Of a DNA stretch of 8,470 nt, positions 1 to 5,318 are shown one piece after another. Under the pieces are notes generated by a model. It ran no database searches. It had not been told where the DNA came from and saw nothing but the letters and a program-made list of their open reading frames with translations. Location of the stretch: contig JAMOOB010000300.1 of the NCBI GenBank assembly GCA_027066265.1, forward strand, positions 1 through 8,470, given 5' to 3'. The stretch's first letter is position 1. Every line of letters starts with the position of its first letter. Both the position numbers and the translations under genes were made by a program. The stretch comes from Desulfurococcales archaeon (lineage in GTDB: Archaea; Thermoproteota; Thermoprotei_A; Sulfolobales; Ignisphaeraceae).

Positions 1-28
1 CCTAGGCTTCGTATGTCTTGAGTACAGT

Positions 29-457
29 CTAGATCTCGGATCGACGAACAACTTTGGTGAGTACAGCTATCAGCAGTACGAGTCCCGCTACAATGAGTAG
101 AACTCCCTGCAACATCCACAGAGGTTTCCATATCCATGCAGGACCGTAGGTAGCTACGCAAGCACCTCCCACCACCAGGACTATGCCCAGGACGAGGAGT
201 AGAATGTCTACGGCTCTACCATGGCTTAGATAGGAGAGATCCATGCATCTCTTAGCATCTTCGGGCCTAGGTGCTTCGGGAACGATGATGCACGCAGCTA
301 TGTAGAGCAGTACGAAGAGCGGGTTCAGCAGCATGACCGCTACGGTCAGCAACCTAACGATCGAGACATCGATTCCGAAGTACTTTGCGAGACCAGCGCA
401 GACACCGCATACGATCGCTTCCGACCTGATCCTGTACAGCCTACACCCCTCGCTCAA
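29..457 (-). CDS. PspC-domain membrane protein
   Basis: This 142-residue protein begins with a PspC domain (residues about 5-62). Seen are the LYR-IRS opening, the CGVCAGLAKYFGID core, the IVRLL turn and a hydrophobic helix ending in IIVPE, the usual PspC layout. Two further hydrophobic helices follow at about 84-104 and 113-135, so it should be a small three-helix inner membrane protein. In bacteria PspC senses envelope stress together with PspA/PspB; in archaea the domain is common but its job is mostly unknown. The start is TTG, chosen because GAGGGGT lies seven bases ahead of it and because it gives a complete domain with a short N-terminus. The gene follows the HTH-binding-protein regulator by 65 bases and has its own box A. 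Family call is strong; physiological role is not assigned. Confidence 0.85.
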   Translation of the reverse strand: MSEGCRLYRIRSEAIVCGVCAGLAKYFGIDVSIVRLLTVAVMLLNPLFVLLYIAACIIVPEAPRPEDAKRCMDLSYLSHGRAVDILLLVLGIVLVVGGACVATYGPAWIWKPLWMLQGVLLIVAGLVLLIAVLTKVVRRSEI

Positions 458-490
458 CCGATAACCCCTCGATACCGATCACGGCCCAAG

Positions 491-500
491 CTTAAAATAG
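491..500 (-). promoter_or_regulatory. box A/TATA element for the PspC gene
   Basis: On the minus strand this reads CTATTTTAAG, a good archaeal box A. It lies in the 65-base gap, roughly 34-43 bases ahead of the TTG start, so transcription would start about 10-15 bases before the codon, leaving room for the GAGGGGT ribosome-binding site. This suggests the PspC gene can be expressed separately from the upstream regulator gene. Confidence 0.5.
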
Positions 501-522
501 CGTACGCATCGTTGCTCTCGAT

Positions 523-1524
523 CTAGGTCAGTACATACCTCGAAACAGTTGATGGGTGTGGCACAGCGAATCCCATGCTCTTCGCAACCCGGTCCACGGT
601 ACGTCGATCGAGTTCGGGTTCGAATCCGTACTCCTCCAACGCCTTCCTCAGAACATCGATGTGTATACCGGTAAGGCTCGAGTACCAATCGAGGTAGAGC
701 TCGGGTCTCTTCCTAAACATCTCGATGCTCTCGATGTAGATGCTACGGATCTTCTCCACGAGATCGAGATCCAGAGACTTGGCTAAGGCTAGGGTACAGC
801 AGTACCTAAGCTCTTCGAATTCGCTGCATTGTATCACTACGCGTTTCGCATACCTAGAAACCTCTACGGTTAGGGGATGCCACACCGCTAGGTACTTAAC
901 ACGGTTCTTCCTAGCCATCTCGAGAGCTTGGCTAGGGTTAGAGAAGTAGGTTACGGGTTCGCTATCGATCATGTTGCTACGCGATGCTAGTACGCGGCAC
1001 AGATCCATCGCCGATAGCTCGCTACAACCAACTCCTTCACCCCGTGGGAGCTCGTATATCGCCGATCCTCCGTAGGCACCTCCAGCAACGATGATGAGGC
1101 TCTTGGTAGCTATCGCTGCTAGGAGCTGGGTTACGAGTGGCGATAGAACTGCGTGCAGATCCCCCTTAACCAAGGCGTAGGTAGCTTCGATAGCGCTCGG
1201 ATAGATCTCTACCCCAAGCTCGAGACCCAGTCTATCCCTCAACAGCTTCGCGAAGGGTGCGAGGAAGAGGTACTCGCTAGACCATACGATGCCTAGCTTC
1301 AGAACGTTTCTCGGTGGAGGCGCTCCTCGACGAACGAGCTTAACAACGAAGGTAGGTCCTACCCTGGTACGCTGTATCAATCCCTTGGATTCGAGATCGC
1401 GCAGTATCTGGGATAGGTAGCTCTTAGAGATGCCTAGAGCACGAGCTAACCACGACTGTGGAACTCCTTCGCGATGCTCTTCCAGTACCCGGATCAGCTT
1501 CTCGACAACGTTGCTACGCTCCAC
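523..1524 (-). CDS. HTH transcription regulator fused to a periplasmic-binding-protein-like ligand domain
   Basis: The 333-residue protein has two parts. Residues about 5-65 form a winged helix-turn-helix (QSWLARALGISKSYLSQILRDLE, then GLIQRTRVG as the wing). Residues about 75-330 look like a type 2 periplasmic binding fold of the NMT1/ThiY/SsuA kind: LKLGIVWSSEYLFLAPFAKLL as first strand and helix, then ALVKGDLHAVLSPL and LIIVAGGAYGG. There is no signal peptide or membrane helix, so the binding domain should act in the cytoplasm as a ligand sensor for the DNA-binding domain. The ligand cannot be read from sequence. Five cysteines sit at 167, 176, 233, 242 and 243. The start is GTG with no clear ribosome-binding site. 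It lies 44 bases after the LEA14-like gene and may share its transcript. Targets are unknown; neighbours on either side are candidates. Domain calls are fairly sure. Confidence 0.75.
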   Translation of the reverse strand: MERSNVVEKLIRVLEEHREGVPQSWLARALGISKSYLSQILRDLESKGLIQRTRVGPTFVVKLVRRGAPPPRNVLKLGIVWSSEYLFLAPFAKLLRDRLGLELGVEIYPSAIEATYALVKGDLHAVLSPLVTQLLAAIATKSLIIVAGGAYGGSAIYELPRGEGVGCSELSAMDLCRVLASRSNMIDSEPVTYFSNPSQALEMARKNRVKYLAVWHPLTVEVSRYAKRVVIQCSEFEELRYCCTLALAKSLDLDLVEKIRSIYIESIEMFRKRPELYLDWYSSLTGIHIDVLRKALEEYGFEPELDRRTVDRVAKSMGFAVPHPSTVSRYVLT

Positions 1525-1568
1525 GCTACGCAGCCTAAACCCGGTAGACTAAGCTGGTTTATCGAGAT

Positions 1569-2201
1569 TCATCGAGTACCCCAGATCGCTCCCCCAAGCT
1601 TCTCTAGAAGCTTCGCTACCTCGCTACGGTGTTCGCATAGATAGACGTAGAGCTTCAACGCATCCTTCACGTGCTCCGGGATCGTTGGCGGTTTCAACTC
1701 TTCAACGGTCTTGTTGAACGGTACCAGCAACTGCTTGTAGCTAACGACTCCGAACAGCATGAGGTCGATAACAGCGTATCCACGGATGGATACCGTAACG
1801 TTCCTACCCTCGTACAGAGCCTCGAGTACTGGGCACGGAAGCCTCGAGAGATCGATCTTCGCATCTAGATGAAGGACGTTGTGTCCCGGTCGAAGCTCTA
1901 TGTATGGCTCGAATCCTTCGCCTACGAACTGGTTCTCTACGTATATGGAGTACCACACGAATCTTGCACGAACCTTGCTATGGCTAGGGTTATACACATC
2001 TACATCGAGATGAATCGTTGCGTAGGTAGGCAAGCTATACTCGATCCTAGGCATATCCACGAGACTCGCTCTCCATTCAGATCTCATTGTGTAGAGATCG
2101 TAGATCCAGCAAGCAATACCCACCAGTATCACTAGGTATATAATTATGCGTAGAGCCTTACCAACATTCGAAAGACCAATATTCGAAAGCTTGCTCCTCA
2201 C
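1569..2201 (-). CDS. Membrane-anchored LEA14-like (LEA type 2/WHy domain) protein
   Basis: The 210-residue protein has one hydrophobic helix at about 16-37, then an outside domain (about 55-165) with the LEA_2/WHy pattern: alternating strand LPTYATIHLDVDVYNPS, with the conserved NP at 71-72, followed by YSIYVENQFVGEG and a third strand ending in a VSIRGYAVID stretch. LEA14-like domains are beta sandwiches linked to desiccation or stress tolerance in plants and are widespread in archaea with unknown substrates. The tail (about 166-210) is helical and less conserved. Start is GTG, supported by GGTG seven bases upstream and a TATA element further up. It is the first gene of the minus-strand group leading into the HTH-binding-protein regulator. 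The N-terminus carries a small in-frame duplication (LSNIG-LSNVG). No function beyond the fold is claimed. Confidence 0.7.
   Translation of the reverse strand: MRSKLSNIGLSNVGKALRIIIYLVILVGIACWIYDLYTMRSEWRASLVDMPRIEYSLPTYATIHLDVDVYNPSHSKVRARFVWYSIYVENQFVGEGFEPYIELRPGHNVLHLDAKIDLSRLPCPVLEALYEGRNVTVSIRGYAVIDLMLFGVVSYKQLLVPFNKTVEELKPPTIPEHVKDALKLYVYLCEHRSEVAKLLEKLGGAIWGTR
2160..2189 (-). repeat. 15-base tandem duplication in the LEA14-like gene
   Basis: Two adjacent 15-base copies, ACCAACATTCGAAAG and ACCAATATTCGAAAG on the plus strand, differ at one base. On the coding strand they give LSNIG followed by LSNVG in the cytoplasmic tail just before the membrane helix. The reading frame is kept. Confidence 0.8.
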
Positions 2202-2235
2202 GAATCAACACCGAGGCATTGACAAGCCAGTGAGC

Positions 2236-2247
2236 GAGATATATCTC
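2236..2247 (-). promoter_or_regulatory. palindromic TATA element upstream of the LEA14-like gene
   Basis: GAGATATATCTC is a perfect 12-base palindrome, flanked by imperfectly placed AGCGA (2233-2237) and TCGCT (2250-2254). It lies 35-46 bases ahead of the GTG start at 2201, the right place for an archaeal TATA box with a short leader that holds the GGTG at 2209-2212. Because it is symmetric it could in principle serve either direction, or double as a repressor site. Confidence 0.5.
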
Positions 2248-2377
2248 TTTCGCTACCTCGAGCAGTACCCAAGGACGAGCATCGCTACCCCATACCTAGG
2301 GATCCGCCAACGTTCGTATAGAATCGTCGGCGTTCATGCGTACGTCGAGCATCGATAGAGTTGCCGTAGCCCTAAAC

Positions 2378-2385
2378 ATATAAAT
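2378..2385 (+). promoter_or_regulatory. TATA element for the coiled-coil gene
   Basis: ATATAAAT, preceded by a CTAAAC stretch that could act as the TFB recognition element. It lies about 40 bases ahead of the GTG start at 2425. A transcript start near 2405-2410 would leave a leader of about 15-20 bases including the AGGTGT ribosome-binding site at 2413-2418. Confidence 0.6.
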
Positions 2386-2424
2386 CTTACGTGACGATAG
2401 CTATAGCTGGGTAGGTGTATCGTA

Positions 2425-2853
2425 GTGTCGATCGCTGAGAAGCTTCTGGACGAGCTTCGGCAGAGAGAAGATCTTAGGGAAGCGCTTGCGCATGAGTTAC
2501 TGCTACCGGTATTCAAGGATAGGAGGCTTAGGACGGCTATACTAACCGCGTTGTACAGAGACATCGCTACGAAGCAGGATATCGATGATCTTAGGAAAGA
2601 GATGAAGAGTGTGGAAGATAGGCTTAGACAAGAAATGAGAGAGGTAGAGCAGAGGCTTAGGCAAGAGATTGATAAGCTTAGGAAGGAATTCAACGAAAGG
2701 TTTTCAGCATTGGAAAACAGAATTTCTGTGCTCGAGCAACGAATTGCTAAGCTTGAGGATATGATGAACCTCTTCGTAAAGCTCTTCGTAGCATTCAACG
2801 TACCGATACTCGTAGGGATAATAGGGATTCTACTAAAGATGATCTCGCCCTAG
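2425..2853 (+). CDS. Coiled-coil protein with C-terminal membrane helix
   Basis: Not assigned to a named family. The 142-residue protein has a charged helical head (1-48, with LREALAHELLLPVF and RTAILTALYRDIATK), a long coiled coil (about 50-113) and one hydrophobic helix (about 117-139) near the end. The coil shows four 11-residue repeats (53-63, 64-74, 75-85, 86-96), each with hydrophobic residues at positions 1 or 4, 8 and 11, then two 7-residue repeats (97-103, 104-110). The head resembles, from memory, the front of crenarchaeal coiled-coil proteins that carry a PD-(D/E)XK nuclease domain behind the coil; here a membrane tail is in that place. It is probably a tail-anchored oligomer. The start is GTG, supported by AGGTGT seven bases upstream and a TATA box. 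It appears to be a single-gene transcript, as the next gene is over 200 bases away. Confidence 0.65.
   Translation: MSIAEKLLDELRQREDLREALAHELLLPVFKDRRLRTAILTALYRDIATKQDIDDLRKEMKSVEDRLRQEMREVEQRLRQEIDKLRKEFNERFSALENRISVLEQRIAKLEDMMNLFVKLFVAFNVPILVGIIGILLKMISP
2620..2669 (+). repeat. 33-base periodic repeat inside the coiled coil
   Basis: AGGCTTAG-CAAGA-AT occurs at 2620-2636 and again at 2653-2669 with two differing bases, a spacing of 33 bases or 11 codons. It encodes the RLRQE-M/I core of two neighbouring hendecads, consistent with growth of the coil by internal duplication. Confidence 0.6.
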
Positions 2854-3077
2854 GTATTCTGCGTAGCGTGGATCCAATTCTATGCAAGTTCAGGGAGAAC
2901 GTTTATGTATCGACATGCTTGTTCTCCGATACGTAGAGCATTCGTTCAAGTCATGGATCCGTACTTCGTCTAGGATTAGGAGCTGAATCTATTCGCATCG
3001 TTCGCGCCAAGCATTGCGATGGTATCGTTAGGGAAATGACTAGGAATTCCATTCCCTTGCTAAGCGTTAGTGTCGCG
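2854..3077. other. intergenic stretch without a recognised gene
   Basis: About 220 bases between the coiled-coil gene and the likely start of the PIN gene. It holds an inverted repeat (2894-2927). From 2937 it also holds a stretch open in the PIN frame, without a standard start until ATG at 3036. No tRNA, antitoxin gene or clear box A was recognised. A TTTATGTA word at 2902-2909 inside the inverted repeat is the nearest TATA-like element. Confidence 0.4.
2894..2927. repeat. inverted repeat GGAGAAC/GTTCTCC with inner hairpin
   Basis: Perfect 7-base arms GGAGAAC (2894-2900) and GTTCTCC (2921-2927) flank a 20-base centre, which itself contains ATGT (2905-2908), loop ATCG and ACAT (2913-2916). 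It starts 41 bases after the coiled-coil stop. It could be an RNA hairpin near the 3' end of that transcript, or an operator around the TATA-like word TTTATGTA. There is no T-run after it. Confidence 0.45.
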
Positions 3078-3440
3078 ATGTTCTTTGAAGCACCATACGT
3101 TCTTGATGTCGGTGTCCTAGCTCCGTACTTTGCTGAAAGAAGCGATGCTAAGAAGTACGTGGATGAAGGACTGCGTGGAAGAGCTAAGGGCTGCATGTGC
3201 GAGATCATCGTAGCTGAGTTCTACAGCTACGCGAAAGTGTTTGGGTGGAGCATTGCGTTGGTTAAGCATTCGCTTCTGAGGAACAGCCCCACAATGATCG
3301 TGGACCCAGACGAAGGGCTAGCGATAGAAGCTGCAAAACTTGAGCTGAAGTACTACCGAGTTCTATCCTTAGCAGATTGCTGCCTCATAGCTCCGGCAAA
3401 GAACGTGGAGGAGGTACCAACGATCGTGTTGGAGGTGTAG
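3078..3440 (+). CDS. VapC-like PIN domain protein, apparently shortened near the C-terminus
   Basis: A 120-residue PIN-fold protein from the family of VapC toxins, metal-dependent RNases that cut tRNA or rRNA. Seen are the first acidic residue in YVLDVGVLA (Asp10), the second in CEIIVAEFYSYAK (Glu47, with Glu42 nearby) and the third in the VLSLADCCLIA motif (Asp100). The usual next part, a helix followed by the VVTxD strand that supplies the fourth acidic residue, is missing: after LIAPAK the chain goes straight to VEEVPTIVLEV and stops, as if about 10-20 residues were deleted in frame. The first motif also has DVG instead of the common DTS/DAS. ATG at 3078 is chosen because PIN proteins begin just ahead of the first strand; ATG at 3036 would add 14 residues. 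No VapB/AbrB antitoxin is visible next to it. It may be inactive or degenerate. Confidence 0.65.
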   Translation: MFFEAPYVLDVGVLAPYFAERSDAKKYVDEGLRGRAKGCMCEIIVAEFYSYAKVFGWSIALVKHSLLRNSPTMIVDPDEGLAIEAAKLELKYYRVLSLADCCLIAPAKNVEEVPTIVLEV

Positions 3441-3492
3441 GTGTTTCGAACGCGATCGAGTGGATAAGCTTTCGGCTCCCGCCAGAACCAGG

Positions 3493-3500
3493 TTTAAAAG
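3493..3500 (+). promoter_or_regulatory. box A/TATA element for the symporter pair
   Basis: TTTAAAAG within CAGGTTTAAAAGG matches the archaeal box A well. Transcription would be expected to start around 3520-3526, only a few bases before ATG at 3532. Its position argues against longer starts such as GTG at 3460, which would lie upstream of the promoter. Confidence 0.65.
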
Positions 3501-3522
3501 GTTCTGTTCTGAACGAACGTTC

Positions 3523-3526
3523 GGTG
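3523..3526 (+). promoter_or_regulatory. ribosome-binding site deciding the small-subunit start
   Basis: GGTG five bases ahead of ATG 3532. GTG 3460 has no such site at a workable distance; the nearest, GGAGGTG at 3431-3437, ends 22 bases before it. It may lie at the very start of the transcript, so translation could also be nearly leaderless. Confidence 0.45.
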
Positions 3527-3531
3527 TCTGG

Positions 3532-3705
3532 ATGGGTAGGGCGATGGTTGCGTGCTTCGTAGCTTTCCTAGCATTCTTCGTTTCGCTTCCCTACGCATTG
3601 CTTAGGGATGTTCGTGGGCTGGAGCTCTACCTTTCGTGGATCGTATCGGCGTGTCTATGGAGCGTAGCCGTGGGTATCTACCTAAGGAAGGTGTTGAAGC
3701 GATGA
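3532..3705 (+). CDS. Small two-helix membrane protein, likely symporter small subunit
   Basis: A 57-residue protein with two hydrophobic helices (about 4-24 and 33-52) joined by a short charged loop (RDVRGLE) and ending in a basic tail (LRKVLKR). Its stop overlaps the start of the sodium:solute symporter by the ATGA arrangement, so the two are translationally coupled. Small two-helix proteins of the DUF3311 and DUF997 (YhdT) types are often encoded directly ahead of SSS-family symporters; this one fits by size, topology and position, though I cannot confirm which family by sequence alone. A longer reading from GTG 3460 (81 residues) is possible but would place the box A inside the coding region and add a soluble basic N-terminus without clear value. 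The likely role is assembly or stability of the symporter in the cytoplasmic membrane. Confidence 0.6.
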   Translation: MGRAMVACFVAFLAFFVSLPYALLRDVRGLELYLSWIVSACLWSVAVGIYLRKVLKR

Positions 3706-5168
3706 TGTTCGAGTTCCTAGCGCTGTTCCTAGCCTACGTATGTATCGGCACGGCGATAGCGTTCGCTAGTAGGAGGTTCGGGATAGCTAGTACGAGGGAG
3801 ATGTTCGTTGCTGGCTACAGGTTGTCGGGTTTCCTAGCTGCCATGACCTACGCAGCCACTACCTACAGCGCCTTCATGATGGTTGGTCTCGTTGGGCTCG
3901 CCTACGTCTTCGGCGTAGTTGCGCTCGGATTCGAGCTCACGTACTTCGTCGCTACGCTGGGGATCCTCGCAACGGTTGGCGTAGCGCTGTGGAGGCTCGC
4001 CAAGGTACGTGGATGGGTATCGCCGTCCGAGATGATCGGCGATCTCTACGGATCTACCAAGCTGTCGATCTTCGTAGCCCTTACCTACCTCATCGCCTTG
4101 GTTCCGTACCTAGCAGCGCAGATCAAGGGTATGGGCGAGGTGTTCAGAGGCATTGGCATGGGTTACGAGCTTGGCGTAGCCCTCGGCACCGCCATAGCGT
4201 TTCTATGGATCGCTCTCGCCGGGGTTTGGAGCGTAGCTACGACTGATGCGTTTCAGGGGGTATGGATGCTTGGAGCAGCGACGTGCTTAGCTCTATGGCT
4301 ATCCCTATGCCTAGCACCATCGATGGGTACAGACGTAGGGAGCGCGTTGATGCGCTTAGCAAACGCTTCCAACGGCAACCTACTGAGCTGTAGATGGCCT
4401 CTCCACGTATTCCTAGGCTACGCGATTCCGTGGATCTTCTTCGCCTTGACTAATCCACAGGTAGTTCAGAGGCTCTACATGCCTAGGGATGCAGCTGCGT
4501 ACCGAAGGATGGTCGTGCTCTTCGCATTCTTCGGGATTCTCTACACCGTGCTAACGACTTTCATAGGCATGGTTTTCCGAGGACTCGCGATGGGTAGCAA
4601 CATAGAGAGCGAGCTCCTAACGAATAGGGATGCCGTTACCCCAACCATCCTATCCATGGCACCACCGCTCCTAGCATCCTTCGTCTACGTAAGCATCGTC
4701 GCCGCTGCGTGCAGCACAGCCAACTCGATAGCTCTATCGGTAGCGAGCTGTATCGTTAGGGATCTCTACGAGAAGCGTCGAGGATCTACCGACCCGGGAA
4801 AGGTTAGGGTGCTCACCCTAGCCATCGTCGGGATCCTGCTGATCGTAGCGAGCATCGTTGCAGCTCTTCGAGTGAGCTACGTTGTCGAGCTCTCGGTGCT
4901 ATCCTCAGCCATACTCATCCCCTTAGCACCCGTAACCCTTGCGGGACTCTTCCTAGAACCACGTAGATGGGGGTGGGTAGCGCAGATGGCTTCCATAGCC
5001 GTGGGCTACCTAGCGATACCTCTAGCGTTCATCGAAGGCGTTAGAAGCGTATTCGTATCCACCATCCTAGGGCTTCCACCAACTATGTGGATACTCATAG
5101 CATCCACGATCCTATCGCTTTCGGGGTGCAGACCTAGGAAGAGAGCATACCGTGAATACGTGCTCTAG
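3702..5168 (+). CDS. Sodium:solute symporter (SSS family)
   Basis: The 488-residue protein has about 13 hydrophobic segments and belongs to the SSS family (PutP/PanF/vSGLT relatives), which import organic solutes with sodium. Family marks visible are AGYRLSGFLAAMTYAATTYSA in the first core helix, SPSEMIGDLYGS, PYLAAQIKGMGEVFRGIG, WSVATTDAFQGVWM, NPQVVQRLYMPRD, and AAACSTANSIALSVAS followed by a D-L-Y. The Ser-Thr pair in that last motif corresponds to the Na2-site serine and threonine of PutP helix 8. The substrate (amino acid, pantothenate, carboxylate or sugar) cannot be read from sequence. ATG 3702 is chosen: it overlaps the TGA of the small gene, has AAGGTG at 3688-3693 eight bases upstream, and starts right before the first helix. 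A start at 3636 would add a soluble stretch encoded over the neighbour's second helix. A short gap separates it from the pst operon, with no functional link shown. Confidence 0.88.
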   Translation: MMFEFLALFLAYVCIGTAIAFASRRFGIASTREMFVAGYRLSGFLAAMTYAATTYSAFMMVGLVGLAYVFGVVALGFELTYFVATLGILATVGVALWRLAKVRGWVSPSEMIGDLYGSTKLSIFVALTYLIALVPYLAAQIKGMGEVFRGIGMGYELGVALGTAIAFLWIALAGVWSVATTDAFQGVWMLGAATCLALWLSLCLAPSMGTDVGSALMRLANASNGNLLSCRWPLHVFLGYAIPWIFFALTNPQVVQRLYMPRDAAAYRRMVVLFAFFGILYTVLTTFIGMVFRGLAMGSNIESELLTNRDAVTPTILSMAPPLLASFVYVSIVAAACSTANSIALSVASCIVRDLYEKRRGSTDPGKVRVLTLAIVGILLIVASIVAALRVSYVVELSVLSSAILIPLAPVTLAGLFLEPRRWGWVAQMASIAVGYLAIPLAFIEGVRSVFVSTILGLPPTMWILIASTILSLSGCRPRKRAYREYVL

Positions 5169-5198
5169 ATCAAGGATACGAGGATCTACGCAGCTCTA

Positions 5199-5228
5199 CG
5201 TACGGCTTCGTACCCTCCGTACCCCTCG
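5199..5228 (+). promoter_or_regulatory. three CGTAC words ahead of the phosphate operon, candidate operator
   Basis: CGTAC occurs at 5199, 5209 and 5218, spaced 10 and 9 bases. The last two sit in near-tandem units CGTACCCTC and CGTACCCCTC. The first two also form a 5-base stem (5200-5204 with 5209-5213) around GCTT. They abut a TATA-like ATATAG at 5229-5234. One-turn spacing next to a TATA box would suit a regulator binding one face of the DNA, but this is inference only. Confidence 0.3.
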
Positions 5229-5272
5229 ATATAGATGCTTAGAGCTTCGTCATCATCACGAGCCTTTCTAAG
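5229..5272 (+). promoter_or_regulatory. candidate promoter region for pstSCAB
   Basis: Two weak TATA-like words are present: ATATAG at 5229-5234 and TTTCTAAG at 5265-5272. The first would give a leader of about 60 bases, the second about 25. Neither is as good as the box A elements elsewhere in this window, so the operon may need an activator or may be expressed weakly except under phosphate shortage. Confidence 0.3.
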
Positions 5273-5318
5273 GTAAGGAATGTAGCTGCGTTGCTCCTAC
5301 TACGCTTCGGGGCTCTCG

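Noticed and set aside
479..688. Minus-strand reading of 69 residues beside the regulator
   Set aside because: It lies within the 3' end of the HTH-binding-protein gene in another frame and has no domain or ribosome-binding site.
2334..2798. Serine-rich minus-strand reading of 154 residues opposite the coiled-coil gene
   Set aside because: It is the antisense of a charged coiled coil, has a low-complexity Ser/Leu composition without a domain, and the plus-strand gene has a promoter and ribosome-binding site.
3377..3562. Possible frameshifted continuation of the PIN protein in the next frame
   Set aside because: The out-of-frame peptide does not resemble a PIN C-terminus, while the in-frame ending VPTIVLEV does, so an internal deletion is favoured over a frameshift.
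3636..3701. Upstream extension of the symporter to ATG 3636
   Set aside because: It would overlap the second helix of the small gene in another frame and adds a soluble stretch; ATG 3702 has a good ribosome-binding site and the coupled ATGA overlap.
5200..5213. GTACG-GCTT-CGTAC hairpin as a terminator of the symporter gene
   Set aside because: Only five base pairs and no T-run, while archaeal terminators are T-rich; it is better explained as part of the CGTAC cluster.
5253..5259. GTGATGA on the minus strand as box C of a C/D-box RNA
   Set aside because: No CTGA box D was found at a suitable distance and no guide-like layout is visible.
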